Assembly (NCBI GenBank): GCA_964564035.1
Contig: CAZLZN010000004.1
Location: 12,860 to 76,859, forward strand
DNA from: JAHIGH01 sp964564035
Lineage (GTDB): Bacteria > Patescibacteriota > Microgenomatia > Levybacterales > UBA12049
Length of the DNA stretch: 64,000 nucleotides
Direction of reading: 5' to 3'
Positions 25,760 to 34,801 of the stretch are shown here, in pieces. The notes beneath the pieces were generated by a model. The model did not search any database. It had not been told where the DNA came from and was given only the letters and a program-made list of their open reading frames with translations. The translations under genes were made by a program, and so were the position numbers. How positions within the stretch are numbered: position 1 is the stretch's first letter; each line of letters begins with the position of its first letter.

Positions 25760-26440
25760 TTAATTTGCTTTTCGCTTAATAGCATATTTGCGGTCTATGC
25801 GGATAATGATGATTATACCGGCGATCAGAATTAACAATAAAAGCAAATCTTCAAGGGATATAATAAATTTTTTGTCAACGATGCGCAGTATAACGACAGC
25901 AAGCAGGCTTGCCGATGAAAATAGTGTCATGAAAAAACTACTGACAGTCCCCTCTCTGAGCTTGTTTTTATTAATTCCGGGAAGAAGATATTTCCAAAAT
26001 AAAAAGCCCGTAACCGTATAAAAAATCCCAAGTACTAAGAAAATATAAATAACCGGAGATTTTAAGAATATCGTGTTCAACAGGTACCATAAAGGCAGGG
26101 CAGATAGATACGAAATGCTGACATAATCAAACATCCTGCCAAGAGGATATTTTTTGTTTTTTCCAATAATATAAAAAGAAAGAAAACTGCCGATAAAAAA
26201 GATCGTCAAGGAAAAAGATAATCCCGAATTATAACTAAAAGGAGAGGGTATTTTTATGCTGTCTAATAAAAACGAAAACAAACCGGTCAGTATCAAGCCC
26301 ATTAAAGTTCCTAAAAAAGAAAAATCGAAAACCTGTTCCATGGAAATATTTTTCCTGATCAAAATATAATCATCTTTGCACAATAAATAAATCGTGAAAA
26401 TAAATATAATAAAACAAATTATTCCAATAATTATTTGCAT
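25760..26440 (-). CDS. Six-helix membrane protein, distantly Lgt-like
   Basis: 226 residues, about six or seven hydrophobic helices. The order of a glycine-containing helix after SMEQVFDFSFLGTLMG, then a loop with SYNSGLSFSLTIFFIG, then GKNKKYPLGRMFDYVSISYL recalls the layout of prolipoprotein diacylglyceryl transferase. The conserved Lgt arginine and histidine motifs are not clear, so the similarity may be structural only. It sits between an MFS transporter (4-nt gap) and the pseudouridine synthase. A role in lipid modification is a weak inference. Confidence 0.55.
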   Translation of the reverse strand: MQIIIGIICFIIFIFTIYLLCKDDYILIRKNISMEQVFDFSFLGTLMGLILTGLFSFLLDSIKIPSPFSYNSGLSFSLTIFFIGSFLSFYIIGKNKKYPLGRMFDYVSISYLSALPLWYLLNTIFLKSPVIYIFLVLGIFYTVTGFLFWKYLLPGINKNKLREGTVSSFFMTLFSSASLLAVVILRIVDKKFIISLEDLLLLLILIAGIIIIIRIDRKYAIKRKAN

Positions 26441-26444
26441 ATTT

Positions 26445-27710
26445 TTATCTGAAGACTACTCTAAGTATACCAAGTGACAAAAGAAAAAAACCTATACCGG
26501 TAAGTACTGCACCTACTCCGATAATATCAGCCAAACCGCCTACAATTATTACGGGCAAGAGTGAAAGTACGCCCACAAAGGCATTGAGAAATCCGTAAAC
26601 CTTGCCTCTGAATTCTTCATTAGTTTTTTCCTGTAAAATTGTATTTGCAGGTACAAATACCAAAGAATTGGAAACACCGAGTATGAACGCTACAAAAACA
26701 ACGATATGTAAAATATCTATTTCCAGAATTCCCGGTAAATATTGATTCAGGGTTATAACAAAGTCCCTAGAGGCAACTTTGGAGCCATATGGAAGAAGAA
26801 GCATTGACGCTGAAGACAAAAAAATGCCGATTGTTATGAGTATATTTTTGGGATGATTTTGAAAATAATATATTAACACAGCGGCACCTGCAACAGTACC
26901 AAGCGCAGCAGGGGCGACGAAAAGCAAAGGAAACTGCACAATCGGGATCTTGAGAACTGAGGCCGCGTATCCCGGCGCTATAGTCGCTACAACAAGGATC
27001 AAGGTCTGAGTCAAGGCGAGAAAAAATATTGACGTGAGGACATCTTTGGTTCTGGACATCAGTGACATTGTGTATTTTAGATCCTCAAAGATATTTGCTT
27101 CTTCAAATGCTTTTTCCAAATGGATATTTTTGGCGTATTTGAGTTTTATGAAGAAAATAAAAATTGAAGAAATTACAAGCAAAACGGACAAAAGCATTAC
27201 GGCGCCCATTGAGCCGAGAAGTATTATAAGCGGGCCGGCTAAAACATATGAAATGAGAATCGATCCGTATATTGCCATGCCAAACAGCGCATTGGCCGAA
27301 TACAGATTTTTTTTCTCGACAATCAACGGCAAAATCGGAAGCTCCGCGGGGATGAAAAATTGTGTAATAAATGAAAATATAAACGATACCGTATAAAGAA
27401 AAAACAAATTATCAACATTAAATGCCAATATAATCAGCAACAAAGAGCGGGCTATATTTACGGTAATGAGTACTTTTTTTTTATTCCATCTGTCAACGAA
27501 TGCTCCGGCTATAATACCGAATATTATTGAGGGAACAGTTATGGTCAGCACCACCAGTGCATCGGCAGTATTCGATTTAGTTAGTTCAAAAACTATAAGT
27601 ATGATGGTAAAGTTGAAAATGTGGGTTGCAATGAGAGTGAATATCTCGCCTATCCAAGCATATAGAAAGGACCTTTCAGAAAGGGCGCTGAATAGATTAT
27701 TGGTTTTCAT
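26445..27710 (-). CDS. MFS transporter
   Basis: 421 residues with twelve predicted membrane helices and the MFS loop 2-3 signature in the form GIIAGAFVDRWNKKKVLI (G-x-x-x-D-R-x-x-K-K). The central cytoplasmic loop (about 190-215) is charged. The second half repeats the layout (GKVYGFLNAFVGVLSLLPVI). Helix 1-11 patterns suit the drug/unknown-substrate exporter branch often annotated as MDR-type permease. Nothing reveals the substrate. Encoded directly downstream of efp (15 nt), probably cotranscribed. Confidence 0.88.
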   Translation of the reverse strand: MKTNNLFSALSERSFLYAWIGEIFTLIATHIFNFTIILIVFELTKSNTADALVVLTITVPSIIFGIIAGAFVDRWNKKKVLITVNIARSLLLIILAFNVDNLFFLYTVSFIFSFITQFFIPAELPILPLIVEKKNLYSANALFGMAIYGSILISYVLAGPLIILLGSMGAVMLLSVLLVISSIFIFFIKLKYAKNIHLEKAFEEANIFEDLKYTMSLMSRTKDVLTSIFFLALTQTLILVVATIAPGYAASVLKIPIVQFPLLFVAPAALGTVAGAAVLIYYFQNHPKNILITIGIFLSSASMLLLPYGSKVASRDFVITLNQYLPGILEIDILHIVVFVAFILGVSNSLVFVPANTILQEKTNEEFRGKVYGFLNAFVGVLSLLPVIIVGGLADIIGVGAVLTGIGFFLLSLGILRVVFR

Positions 27711-27725
27711 GTTGGAACTTACAAA

Positions 27726-28280
27726 TCAGGCTTTTTCGCAATAGGCCCCGGTCCTTGTGTCCACGCGGATTGATTCTCCGGTGTCAATAAAAAGAGGCAC
27801 TTTGGTTTTGATGCCGTTTTCAAGCATTGCCTCTTTGAAGACATTGGTAGCTGAATTGCCTTTGATACCCGGCGCGGTTTCGGCAACTTTGAAAACCATT
27901 TTGGGCGGCAGTAGAACGGATAGAGGCTCCCCTTCCATTATGCTAACAGTGAAGGTTTCGCCTTCTTTCAGATATAAATAATCGGGAACTATTTTAAGCG
28001 GAATATTTACTTGCTCATACGTCTTTGGATCCATAAAATATACAAAATCTTCGTCACGATACAAATACTGCATATCTTTTTTGTTCACCATTACTTCGTC
28101 AACGCGAGCACCGTTAATATAGCTTTTATCGATGATGGATCCTGATTTTACATTGCGGACTTTGACTTTGATGTTTGCGCTGCCCCGGCCCATTTTAATA
28201 TGTTCGTATGAAATTACCGTATAGTAACTGCCGTCTTCTTTGTATGTTGTTCCTGCTCTAAGCTCTGTAACTGAAATCAT
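27726..28280 (-). CDS. efp: Translation elongation factor P
   Basis: 184 residues, three beta-barrel domains. N-terminal KOW-like domain MISVTELRAGTTYKEDG, the tip loop HIKMGRGSANIKVK, the OB domain 2 (YLYRDEDFVYFMDPKTYEQ) and the C-terminal signature NGIKTKVPLFIDTGESIRVDTRTG. EF-P rescues ribosomes stalled on polyproline. The tip residue equivalent to the modified Lys34 of E. coli is R32, as in EF-Ps that are rhamnosylated on arginine by EarP. No EarP-like gene is in the window. A CATTTGC-type 7-nt repeat lies 14-34 nt upstream of the start codon. Confidence 0.96.
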   Translation of the reverse strand: MISVTELRAGTTYKEDGSYYTVISYEHIKMGRGSANIKVKVRNVKSGSIIDKSYINGARVDEVMVNKKDMQYLYRDEDFVYFMDPKTYEQVNIPLKIVPDYLYLKEGETFTVSIMEGEPLSVLLPPKMVFKVAETAPGIKGNSATNVFKEAMLENGIKTKVPLFIDTGESIRVDTRTGAYCEKA

Positions 28281-28293
28281 AAGATTAATTTAT

Positions 28294-28314
28294 CATTTGC
28301 CATTTGCCATTTGT
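28294..28314. repeat. Heptanucleotide repeat (CATTTGC, 3 units) upstream of efp
   Basis: Two perfect CATTTGC units and one CATTTGT, 7-nt period, beginning 14 nt before the efp start codon. One of a family of 7-nt-period repeats in this window; here in the promoter/leader region. Confidence 0.7.
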
Positions 28315-28410
28315 TCTAAATTGGGCGAAGTAATTCAGGCAAATAAAATGAGTACGTTATATTTTAGCATTTTAGACAAAAATTTTAAATACCTCATCAA
28401 TTGAAGATTT

Positions 28411-29928
28411 TTACTTCCTGAGGTAGTTCAGGAGCATGCGTACCCCGAAGCCTGTTGCGCCTTTGGGACTGATGTCGCTTGCTTTGGATTGGAATGCTGA
28501 TCCGGCGATGTCTAAATGAGCCCATGGCACATCTGACACAAACTCTTCTAAAAATAATGCTGCAGTTATCGTACCGCCGTATCTGGTGTTTGGAATATTA
28601 CAAATATCCGCGATGTCGCTTTTGTTCATTTTCTTATATTCTTCAACGAGCGGCAGTTCCCAGATTTTTTCTCCGGCTTCAAATGCTGAGGATTTGAGTT
28701 TGCGTGCCAAATCGGCATTGTTTGAAAATAACGCGCTTATATCCGGCCCCAGCGCAACCATAACTGCCCCGGTGAGAGTTGCGAGGTCTACAATTTCAGT
28801 TGCACCTTTCTGTACTGCATAACTGAGACTGTCAGCCAATGTTACCCTGCCTTCAGCATCGGTATCAAGAATTTCAATCGTTTTACCGTTGAGGGCTTTT
28901 GCTACGTCGCCGGGAAGCGTCGAGTCTGCAGAGATCAAGTTCGGGGTGGCCGCAATCAAGCCTAACACATCATGATCAGGTGCAATCTCCGAGATAACCG
29001 AAAATACCCCTAAGACAGCGGCAGCGCCTGCCATGTCCATTTTCATATCGATCATACTGCTTCCTGTTTTGACATTTATGCCTCCGGAATCAAACGTAAT
29101 CCCCTTGCCTACCAGCGCGATTTTCTTTTTTGATTTTTTATTTTCCGGAATATATTCAAGGTGGATAAACTTAGGCGGGATCTTGCTATGAGCGGCTTTG
29201 GCTATAGAAAAGAAAGCTCCCATCCCCATTTTGCGGACCTGTTCTATGTCCATGATTTTGCATATTATATGATTTGGATTTTTTTTTGCTATATCAAGCG
29301 CAATATTTGCCAGGTACTCCGGAGTCGCTATAGCAGCTTGTTCATTTACCAGATCGCGTGCCAAAACTGCAGCCTTTGAATATAATTTCGCCTCTTTTAT
29401 AGCGGATTCCATGACTTTCTTATCACCCTCCCCGCTATATGAGATAATTACCGACGCGAAATCACGTTCATTTTCGGTTTTTTTGTATTTGGCAAATTCG
29501 TATTTTCCGAGCATAAAACCTTCTGTGAACGCATGTATGATAGTTTTTAAATCGAATAACTTTTTGAAATCATCGGGTATACTCAATGAAGCGGAATCAA
29601 TTTTGTTTTTAAAATTTTGTGTAAATTTACCGGCCGCGCGTCTAAGAACATCTGCTGTGAAGTTAGATTTTTTTCCAAGACCGATCAATACAATACGTGA
29701 GTATAGGGTTTGTTTTGAGGTAATAATCGTCAGAATATCGCCTGTTTTTGCTTTGTATTTATCCAGTTCGCAAATTTTTGAGATCTGAGAATTAAGATCT
29801 GTATCAAGTTTTTTGAAATCTTCAAAATATGTAATTGTGCCGTTTTTGTCCGCACTTTCGAATACAAAAAGCAGAAGAGCGTCTGAGGAAATGTTGTCGA
29901 TTTTATGGGAAGTTAATTCGAAATTCAT
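28411..29928 (-). CDS. pepA: Leucyl aminopeptidase (M17 family)
   Basis: Start chosen at MNFELTSHKIDNIS (29928); the frame is open further upstream but runs through the tRNA gene, so longer starts are not real. About 505 residues: an N-terminal macro-like domain and a C-terminal dizinc catalytic domain with VGKGITFDSGGINVK (metal Lys/Asp), KMDMAGAAAVLG, and the family signature NTDAEGR in the form LDTDAEGRVTLADSLSYA. All catalytic metal ligands seem present. It removes N-terminal amino acids from peptides in the cytoplasm. Ends with GFGVRMLLNYLRK. Flanked by efp and the divergently transcribed tRNA-Leu. Confidence 0.95.
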   Translation of the reverse strand: MNFELTSHKIDNISSDALLLFVFESADKNGTITYFEDFKKLDTDLNSQISKICELDKYKAKTGDILTIITSKQTLYSRIVLIGLGKKSNFTADVLRRAAGKFTQNFKNKIDSASLSIPDDFKKLFDLKTIIHAFTEGFMLGKYEFAKYKKTENERDFASVIISYSGEGDKKVMESAIKEAKLYSKAAVLARDLVNEQAAIATPEYLANIALDIAKKNPNHIICKIMDIEQVRKMGMGAFFSIAKAAHSKIPPKFIHLEYIPENKKSKKKIALVGKGITFDSGGINVKTGSSMIDMKMDMAGAAAVLGVFSVISEIAPDHDVLGLIAATPNLISADSTLPGDVAKALNGKTIEILDTDAEGRVTLADSLSYAVQKGATEIVDLATLTGAVMVALGPDISALFSNNADLARKLKSSAFEAGEKIWELPLVEEYKKMNKSDIADICNIPNTRYGGTITAALFLEEFVSDVPWAHLDIAGSAFQSKASDISPKGATGFGVRMLLNYLRK

Positions 29929-29973
29929 GGATTTTATTCTAGCATTTTCGGTGCTAAAAATAAAGATAAATGC

Positions 29974-29979
29974 TATAAT
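29974..29979 (+). promoter_or_regulatory. Extended -10 box of the tRNA-Leu gene
   Basis: TGCTATAAT (29971-29979): a TATAAT preceded by TGn, 24 nt before the tRNA 5' end. A 5' leader would be removed by RNase P. Confidence 0.5.
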
Positions 29980-30003
29980 AAATTGATTTTTTAAAAGATT
30001 TAG

Positions 30004-30088
30004 GCCGAGGTGGTGGAATGGCAGACACGAAGGTCTCAAAAACCTTTGAGGATTACACCTCGTGGGGGTTCGACTCCCCCTCTCGGCA
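30004..30088 (+). tRNA. tRNA-Leu (anticodon CAA)
   Basis: Acceptor GCCGAGG (30004-30010) pairs with TCTCGGC (30081-30087) with a terminal G-T pair, discriminator A at 30088. Anticodon stem AAGGT/ACCTT encloses loop CTCAAAA, giving anticodon CAA for UUG codons. A long variable arm (GAGG...CCTC) makes it class II, and the T arm is GGGGG-TTCGACT-CCCCC. The CCA end is not encoded. The last 17 bases recur 58 nt downstream. Confidence 0.95.
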
Positions 30089-30147
30089 CAAATTGGGGAG
30101 GAGAAGTTTATCCTGAGCCAGGCCGAAGGAACTCCCCCTCTCGGCAC
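30073..30147 (+). repeat. Duplicated tRNA-Leu 3' end flanking a short palindromic element
   Basis: ACTCCCCCTCTCGGCAC at 30073-30089 (tRNA 3' end) recurs exactly at 30131-30147. The 41 nt between hold TTGGGGAGGAGAAG and a REP-like TCCTGAGCCAGGCCGAAGGA. The second copy abuts the stop codon of the minus-strand TldE gene. It looks like an att-type or slippage duplication. Confidence 0.7.
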
Positions 30148-31710
30148 TCAGGTATTTGCTATCTCGTGGAAGTTAACTTTGTCGATCGCGACCCACGGGG
30201 CGTGGGTTATCTCATCTGATGCCCAGTTGATAGTCGGTTTTTGGTTGTCCGCAATACCTATAATATTTTTTGCCATTTGTCCTATATTGTCTTCAAGGCG
30301 CAGAGTATTCGGCAAGATCGGATCAGCTAATTTGCCATTTTTTATGGTGTAACACTCCGCAATAGCTGTACCTGTAATAATCCCTGAAGAGTATCCGCCT
30401 ATCGGATAGGTGTACCATAATCTTCCGATAAAAATCCCGTCTTCGACTTTTTTCAGTAATTCTTCAGGCGAATCGGGTTTGGGAGAGTCGATAACTAAAT
30501 TAGTGGCATGAATTCCGACTGTTGCCGACGCGACTCTACCTCCTCCCCTCGCAAAACGAAACCCGTTGCGGGGATCGAGAGCTTGTCTAATCGCGTGCGG
30601 GTCCGCGCCCAATATTTGATGTGCACGATCATTTTTGCCTAATAATTTATTCAGAGTCCTGCTGTCCGAGAGGTAACCTACTAATTTGCCGCTATCTATA
30701 AGAAGCGTTTTGCCTGCAGGATAGCCTTCGCAGGTAATTTTTTTACTTCCCGCTCCACCGGGCAATGTAGAGTCATCATAAATTGTAAGTAATTTTGAAG
30801 CAACTTGCTTGCCGTATTTGCCGGTAAATAATGAAGCTCCGAGATCAAGCATTCCCAGATTTAAGTGCGGTGCGTATAAACTGCCAAATAGTTCTGTTAC
30901 GGCCTGATGCCCGAACACTACTTTGTATTTTCCGCCTTTTATTCTTTGCCCGCCTATGCCGTTTATTGCCGACAGCGAAGCCTGCTTACCATAGTCATAA
31001 GCCGAATAATCAACTCCCTGAAGTATTTGCGCCCCCCATGCTGAGCCTTTGGATTTTTCTTTTTCTAGCATGGCCGTTATAAAAGTCAGGACTATTTGGG
31101 TTTCATCATAATCAAGAATGCCGCTTGTTGTTGCCAAAGCCATGCGTTCTTTGATAATGAAATTGTCGCCATTTAAAATAAACGCTATATCGCCCAAGTC
31201 GAGATTTTTTTGTTTCGCGTAAGCTTCAAGAGGTTCGATCGCGCCCTCTACAGTTTCCCAGCCTAGTTTTACTATCAGCTCGGATTCTTCCTGGTGGCTT
31301 AAGTCGCGTTTGGGATTTTTAAGGGTGCTCTCCGGTGAAGGAGTATTTTTTTCGCTTTTGATATCATCGGGCTTGAGAAAACCGTTAAAATCTTTGTCTT
31401 CGACGGCGTCGCGCCTGGCTTTTTCTATAGCCCGTTTTACGGCATCTTTGGATAATTCATTGGCTTCGTGGCCCATGCCGAGCATTCTTTTACCGTCTTT
31501 CTCGAACCAAATTTCAACACTGACTCCGAAATCGGAATCCGACTTGGGCTCTTCCAACCCCGAGCAGGGCAAATGAGTCATGTAAACGATCCTGCCGATT
31601 ATACGCTCATTGGCTGAGGCATAAACAACGCCTTCCAAAATACCTTTTTCTTTTTTCAGGATCTCGAGACCTTCTTTTGTAATTTTTTTAAGTGTATTAA
31701 TGTCTACCAT
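30148..31710 (-). CDS. pmbA: TldE/PmbA-like subunit of the TldD/E protease
   Basis: 520 residues of the TldD/PmbA family. It lacks the HExxxH metal motif, which marks it as the non-catalytic TldE (PmbA) partner. Recognisable segments are KGGKYKVVFGHQAVTELFGS, SLFTGKYGKQVASKLLTIYD, the glycine-rich TLPGGAGSKKITCEGYPAG, and the C-terminal GGYSSGIITGTAIAECY. With TldD (encoded 4 nt upstream on the same strand) it forms the heterodimer that cleaves unfolded peptides, known from microcin B17 maturation and CcdA turnover. Its last codons reach the duplicated tRNA end. Confidence 0.93.
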   Translation of the reverse strand: MVDINTLKKITKEGLEILKKEKGILEGVVYASANERIIGRIVYMTHLPCSGLEEPKSDSDFGVSVEIWFEKDGKRMLGMGHEANELSKDAVKRAIEKARRDAVEDKDFNGFLKPDDIKSEKNTPSPESTLKNPKRDLSHQEESELIVKLGWETVEGAIEPLEAYAKQKNLDLGDIAFILNGDNFIIKERMALATTSGILDYDETQIVLTFITAMLEKEKSKGSAWGAQILQGVDYSAYDYGKQASLSAINGIGGQRIKGGKYKVVFGHQAVTELFGSLYAPHLNLGMLDLGASLFTGKYGKQVASKLLTIYDDSTLPGGAGSKKITCEGYPAGKTLLIDSGKLVGYLSDSRTLNKLLGKNDRAHQILGADPHAIRQALDPRNGFRFARGGGRVASATVGIHATNLVIDSPKPDSPEELLKKVEDGIFIGRLWYTYPIGGYSSGIITGTAIAECYTIKNGKLADPILPNTLRLEDNIGQMAKNIIGIADNQKPTINWASDEITHAPWVAIDKVNFHEIANT

Positions 31711-31714
31711 AAAT

Positions 31715-33280
31715 TTAGTTTCCGCGCGCTATTTTGGCAAGACCACGAGCGGTCGGGCCGCCGTTTCCTACCTGCTTGGACTGCATGGGCTGTCCTTTGC
31801 CGCAATTCGGGATCGGGAATATTTTGAAATCAGTCCCCAGTGCGTCAATTGACATAAAAAAGCTTTTTGAATCGTTTGTTATCCTTCCGTTTCTGTAGAC
31901 CTGCCCTAATTTTCCATTTTTAATTTCGTATATTAGTCTGGGTGCAATCTGGAAATTTTCTCTGGATTCTGAAATGGACGGGATCCTGTGGCCGACGGCA
32001 TAGAAGCCGTTTTCAACTTCGGATATTATTTTGGATGGATTGCTTCTGCCCGGGGCAATTGCTGACACCGACATGCGGATTACAGGCACTACAGAGGCGT
32101 CGTTAGCTTTGTAGTGGCCATTGGGTTCAGCGCCATAAATTGATGCTGTTGCCCTGCTATTCATGAAATCCTGATAAACGCCGTCTTTGATATGATATAC
32201 GCGTTTTGCCTTGGTGCCTTCGTCGTCGAACATATAATGGCCGTAACCGCCTTTGAGATTCGGGTCTGAAAATGCTGTCAATATAGGAGAACCGACCATT
32301 TTGCCGACCATATTGTTCTGCATATCATTGAAAAACCAGGATCTTCCCGCGTAGCCGGTTTCCCATTTCAGCGCACGGTCAAGCTCCGAGGGGTGCCCGA
32401 TAATTTCGTGAGCAAACAGAGCGACAAGGTCGGGGTCCAAAACTACCGTAACAGGTTTTTCCGTCGCGGGAGCTGGTTTGGCATTACAAAGCAAAACGGT
32501 TTCGTTGGCGATTTGCGCCGCGAAATCTTCAAACCGCAGACCGTGAGCATTTTGCCCCTGTGTCAGTGCCTCAAGCCCTAATTGATTGCCGGTATGATGG
32601 TAGAGGTCAACAGGCATATCGCCTTTGTCATTGGCAGACACGACAAATACAGTACCGCCGCTTGAGCAGTACCACTGATCTATTATTGAACCTTCGGATG
32701 AAATAAATAAATTTCTACTTATTGATGTACTCATCGCCACCTCAACGCGCTTAATAAAAGAATGATAATTTTTGGCAGCAGCAGCCGATCGCATCGCATA
32801 TGATGTTATTTGTTCAGGCGTTACCGTACGGGGATCAATCTTGAATTCGGGTTCAACTATTGTATTGTGGATTTCGATCGGAGCCAGATCTACGCCATGA
32901 ATTGGCTTACCGAACAATTTATAGCTGTTTTTAAATACGGATTTATATTTGGAATTGTAGATCGAACGTTCTCTCGCGATCTGAATAGCATCAATAAGTA
33001 CATTTTGAAAATTTTTAAAATCAATAAGACCTAGCGGTTTGCCATAAAAACCTGATGCGGTTATCGAATCACCCGCTATAACACGAACTCCGAGAGATAG
33101 CCCCCAGTCTTTGCTCGCCTGACGAGGGCTTTCGTCTTCGACATAAGCTCCGACTCCTTCTGTTGCCTCGAGTCTGATATCCAGGTATTTTACATGCGCG
33201 GCTTTTTTGGCGTCAGACACGATATTTACAGCATCTTGTTTAATATTGTCTAAATCTGTAACCTGAAGGGCGTTTTGCAT
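31715..33280 (-). CDS. tldD: TldD metalloprotease subunit
   Basis: 521 residues. The zinc site is H291-E292-x-x-x-H296 (FAHEIIGHPSEL). Other family features: an N-terminal domain with VGAYVEDESPRQASKDWGLS, a mid-protein YHHTGNQLGLEAL, TGYAGRSWFFNDMQNN, and the C-terminal FYAVGHRIPSISESRENFQ. Catalytic member of the TldD/TldE pair, acting in the cytoplasm on unstructured peptides. The gene order tldD-tldE with a 4-nt gap implies coexpression and subunit pairing. Confidence 0.95.
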   Translation of the reverse strand: MQNALQVTDLDNIKQDAVNIVSDAKKAAHVKYLDIRLEATEGVGAYVEDESPRQASKDWGLSLGVRVIAGDSITASGFYGKPLGLIDFKNFQNVLIDAIQIARERSIYNSKYKSVFKNSYKLFGKPIHGVDLAPIEIHNTIVEPEFKIDPRTVTPEQITSYAMRSAAAAKNYHSFIKRVEVAMSTSISRNLFISSEGSIIDQWYCSSGGTVFVVSANDKGDMPVDLYHHTGNQLGLEALTQGQNAHGLRFEDFAAQIANETVLLCNAKPAPATEKPVTVVLDPDLVALFAHEIIGHPSELDRALKWETGYAGRSWFFNDMQNNMVGKMVGSPILTAFSDPNLKGGYGHYMFDDEGTKAKRVYHIKDGVYQDFMNSRATASIYGAEPNGHYKANDASVVPVIRMSVSAIAPGRSNPSKIISEVENGFYAVGHRIPSISESRENFQIAPRLIYEIKNGKLGQVYRNGRITNDSKSFFMSIDALGTDFKIFPIPNCGKGQPMQSKQVGNGGPTARGLAKIARGN

Positions 33281-33318
33281 ATCTCTTTTTTATCACAGAC
33301 GTAATTATTATACAATGA

Positions 33319-34095
33319 TTATTTTAGTAAATATTTCTCAATAACATCTGCGACCCCGTCGTCTTCGACTGTGGGGGCAATGTAATCGGCAATTGCTTTG
33401 AGTTCCGGTACAGCATTTCCCATAGCCACGCGAAGTCCGCAGGCCATCAGGAGAGGGAAATCGTTATAGCCGTCCCCTACTCCGATTATTTCATGAGTTT
33501 CGATACCCAAAAATTTTGCTACTTCAAAAATCCCGTGCTGTTTGGATGCTTCGTTATGAGTTATGGATAGCCACACAACTTCCGGATTTGTCCAGCTTAC
33601 GGTTTTATGGACTGCAAGTTCATTGTATTTTCTGAGTTGTTTCACGAATAAGTCGCTTTGGTCGACCGGTACATCCACAATCGAGATCTGCATCGGATTA
33701 ATTGGAGAATTATTTTTATCATAGACGATATTTTCCAGATAATAATCGTTGTCGTCGATCCAAATCTCAAAGTTGTTATTCATTTTTTCAATTATTTCAT
33801 TCGCAATTGCTGTCGGGATAAATTTGGACCACAATATTTGACCTGTACTCATGTCACGGATTTCAGCTCCTCCGGAAACAACTGACGGGCCTTTTAAATC
33901 CAGAGCATGAGCAATTTGCCGTGTATGCGCATACCGTCTCGCGGTTGCCAAGCTGATATGTACTAAGCTGTTTGCTTTTGTAACTGCATTAATTACAGCA
34001 GGCGATGGCTTGCCGGTTCTTCCATTTGGAACCGTCGTACCGTCTATGTCCAGCATGAGCGCTTTATATTTTTTATTGTTTTTAATTATTATCAT
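33319..34095 (-). CDS. HAD-superfamily Cof-type phosphatase
   Basis: 258 residues. HAD motif I is MLDIDGTTVPNGRTG near residue 14-28 (nucleophile DxDGT), motif II is LATARRYAHTRQ, and motif IV is EIIGVGDGYNDFPLLMACG with conserved GDGxND. A type IIB (Cof) cap lies between. Members dephosphorylate sugar phosphates, flavin precursors or PLP. The substrate cannot be told from sequence. C-terminal AMGNAVPELKAIADYIAPT is typical of the group. Lies between tldD and maf on the same strand. Confidence 0.9.
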   Translation of the reverse strand: MIIIKNNKKYKALMLDIDGTTVPNGRTGKPSPAVINAVTKANSLVHISLATARRYAHTRQIAHALDLKGPSVVSGGAEIRDMSTGQILWSKFIPTAIANEIIEKMNNNFEIWIDDNDYYLENIVYDKNNSPINPMQISIVDVPVDQSDLFVKQLRKYNELAVHKTVSWTNPEVVWLSITHNEASKQHGIFEVAKFLGIETHEIIGVGDGYNDFPLLMACGLRVAMGNAVPELKAIADYIAPTVEDDGVADVIEKYLLK

Positions 34096-34143
34096 CTATG
34101 TATATCCGAGTATAATGGTATACAGGAAAAATTATTAACAAAA

Positions 34144-34734
34144 CTAAAGTATTTTTAAACCGAATTTATGTAACTCCTTTGCTAGTGCAAATAATGGAAG
34201 GCCGACTATATTGAAATAATCACCTTCAATTTTTTCTACAAAAACCGATGCTTTCCCTTGTATCGCATAAGCGCCTGCTTTGTCCGATAATTTTTCGGAC
34301 CTGGCGTAACTGTTTATTTCGCGGTCGCGGATTTTTCTAAAATAAACGTTTGTAATTTCCGATTTAGTAATTTTTTTGTTTGATTTTGAATCTATAACAG
34401 TAAAAGCTGTAATGACCTGATGTTTCCTACCGCTTAGTTTTTTCAGCATTATTTTCGCGTCAATAATATTTTTGGGTTTACCCAGGACTTCGTCCCCTAC
34501 CGCAATTATCGTGTCGGCTGCAATTATTATAAAGTCGCCAATGTTTTTCCGTTTATAAACTTCGTAAACAGCGTCTGCTTTCAATTCCGAAAGATTTTCA
34601 GCCTGCCCCCTGGGTTTTAGCCGCGGGTTTAAGGTTTCTTTAACGGAACTAGGAAATACAATAAAATTTAATCCGATTTGTTTGAGCAAGGATTTACGGC
34701 GGGGAGATTTTGATGCGAGGATTATCTGTGTCAT
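34144..34734 (-). CDS. maf: Maf-family nucleoside triphosphate pyrophosphatase
   Basis: 196 residues with the Maf signature at the N-terminus (LASKSPRRKSLLKQIGLNF), the ENLSELKADAVYEVYK helix, the substrate-binding IIAADTIIAVGDEVLGKP, and LSGRKHQVITAFTVID. Near the end SDKAGAYAIQGKASVFVEKIEGDYFNIVGLP is split by the strand carrying the catalytic Asp/Lys cluster. It hydrolyses non-canonical or modified dTTP/UTP to monophosphates and is linked to septum control in Bacillus. An AT-rich divergent promoter region separates it from the plus-strand gene at 34802. Confidence 0.94.
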   Translation of the reverse strand: MTQIILASKSPRRKSLLKQIGLNFIVFPSSVKETLNPRLKPRGQAENLSELKADAVYEVYKRKNIGDFIIIAADTIIAVGDEVLGKPKNIIDAKIMLKKLSGRKHQVITAFTVIDSKSNKKITKSEITNVYFRKIRDREINSYARSEKLSDKAGAYAIQGKASVFVEKIEGDYFNIVGLPLFALAKELHKFGLKIL

Positions 34735-34801
34735 ATAAAAAATATTATACTATAAATATATAGATATTTATTTAATATAAAAATTTATATATACTTATAA
34801 T

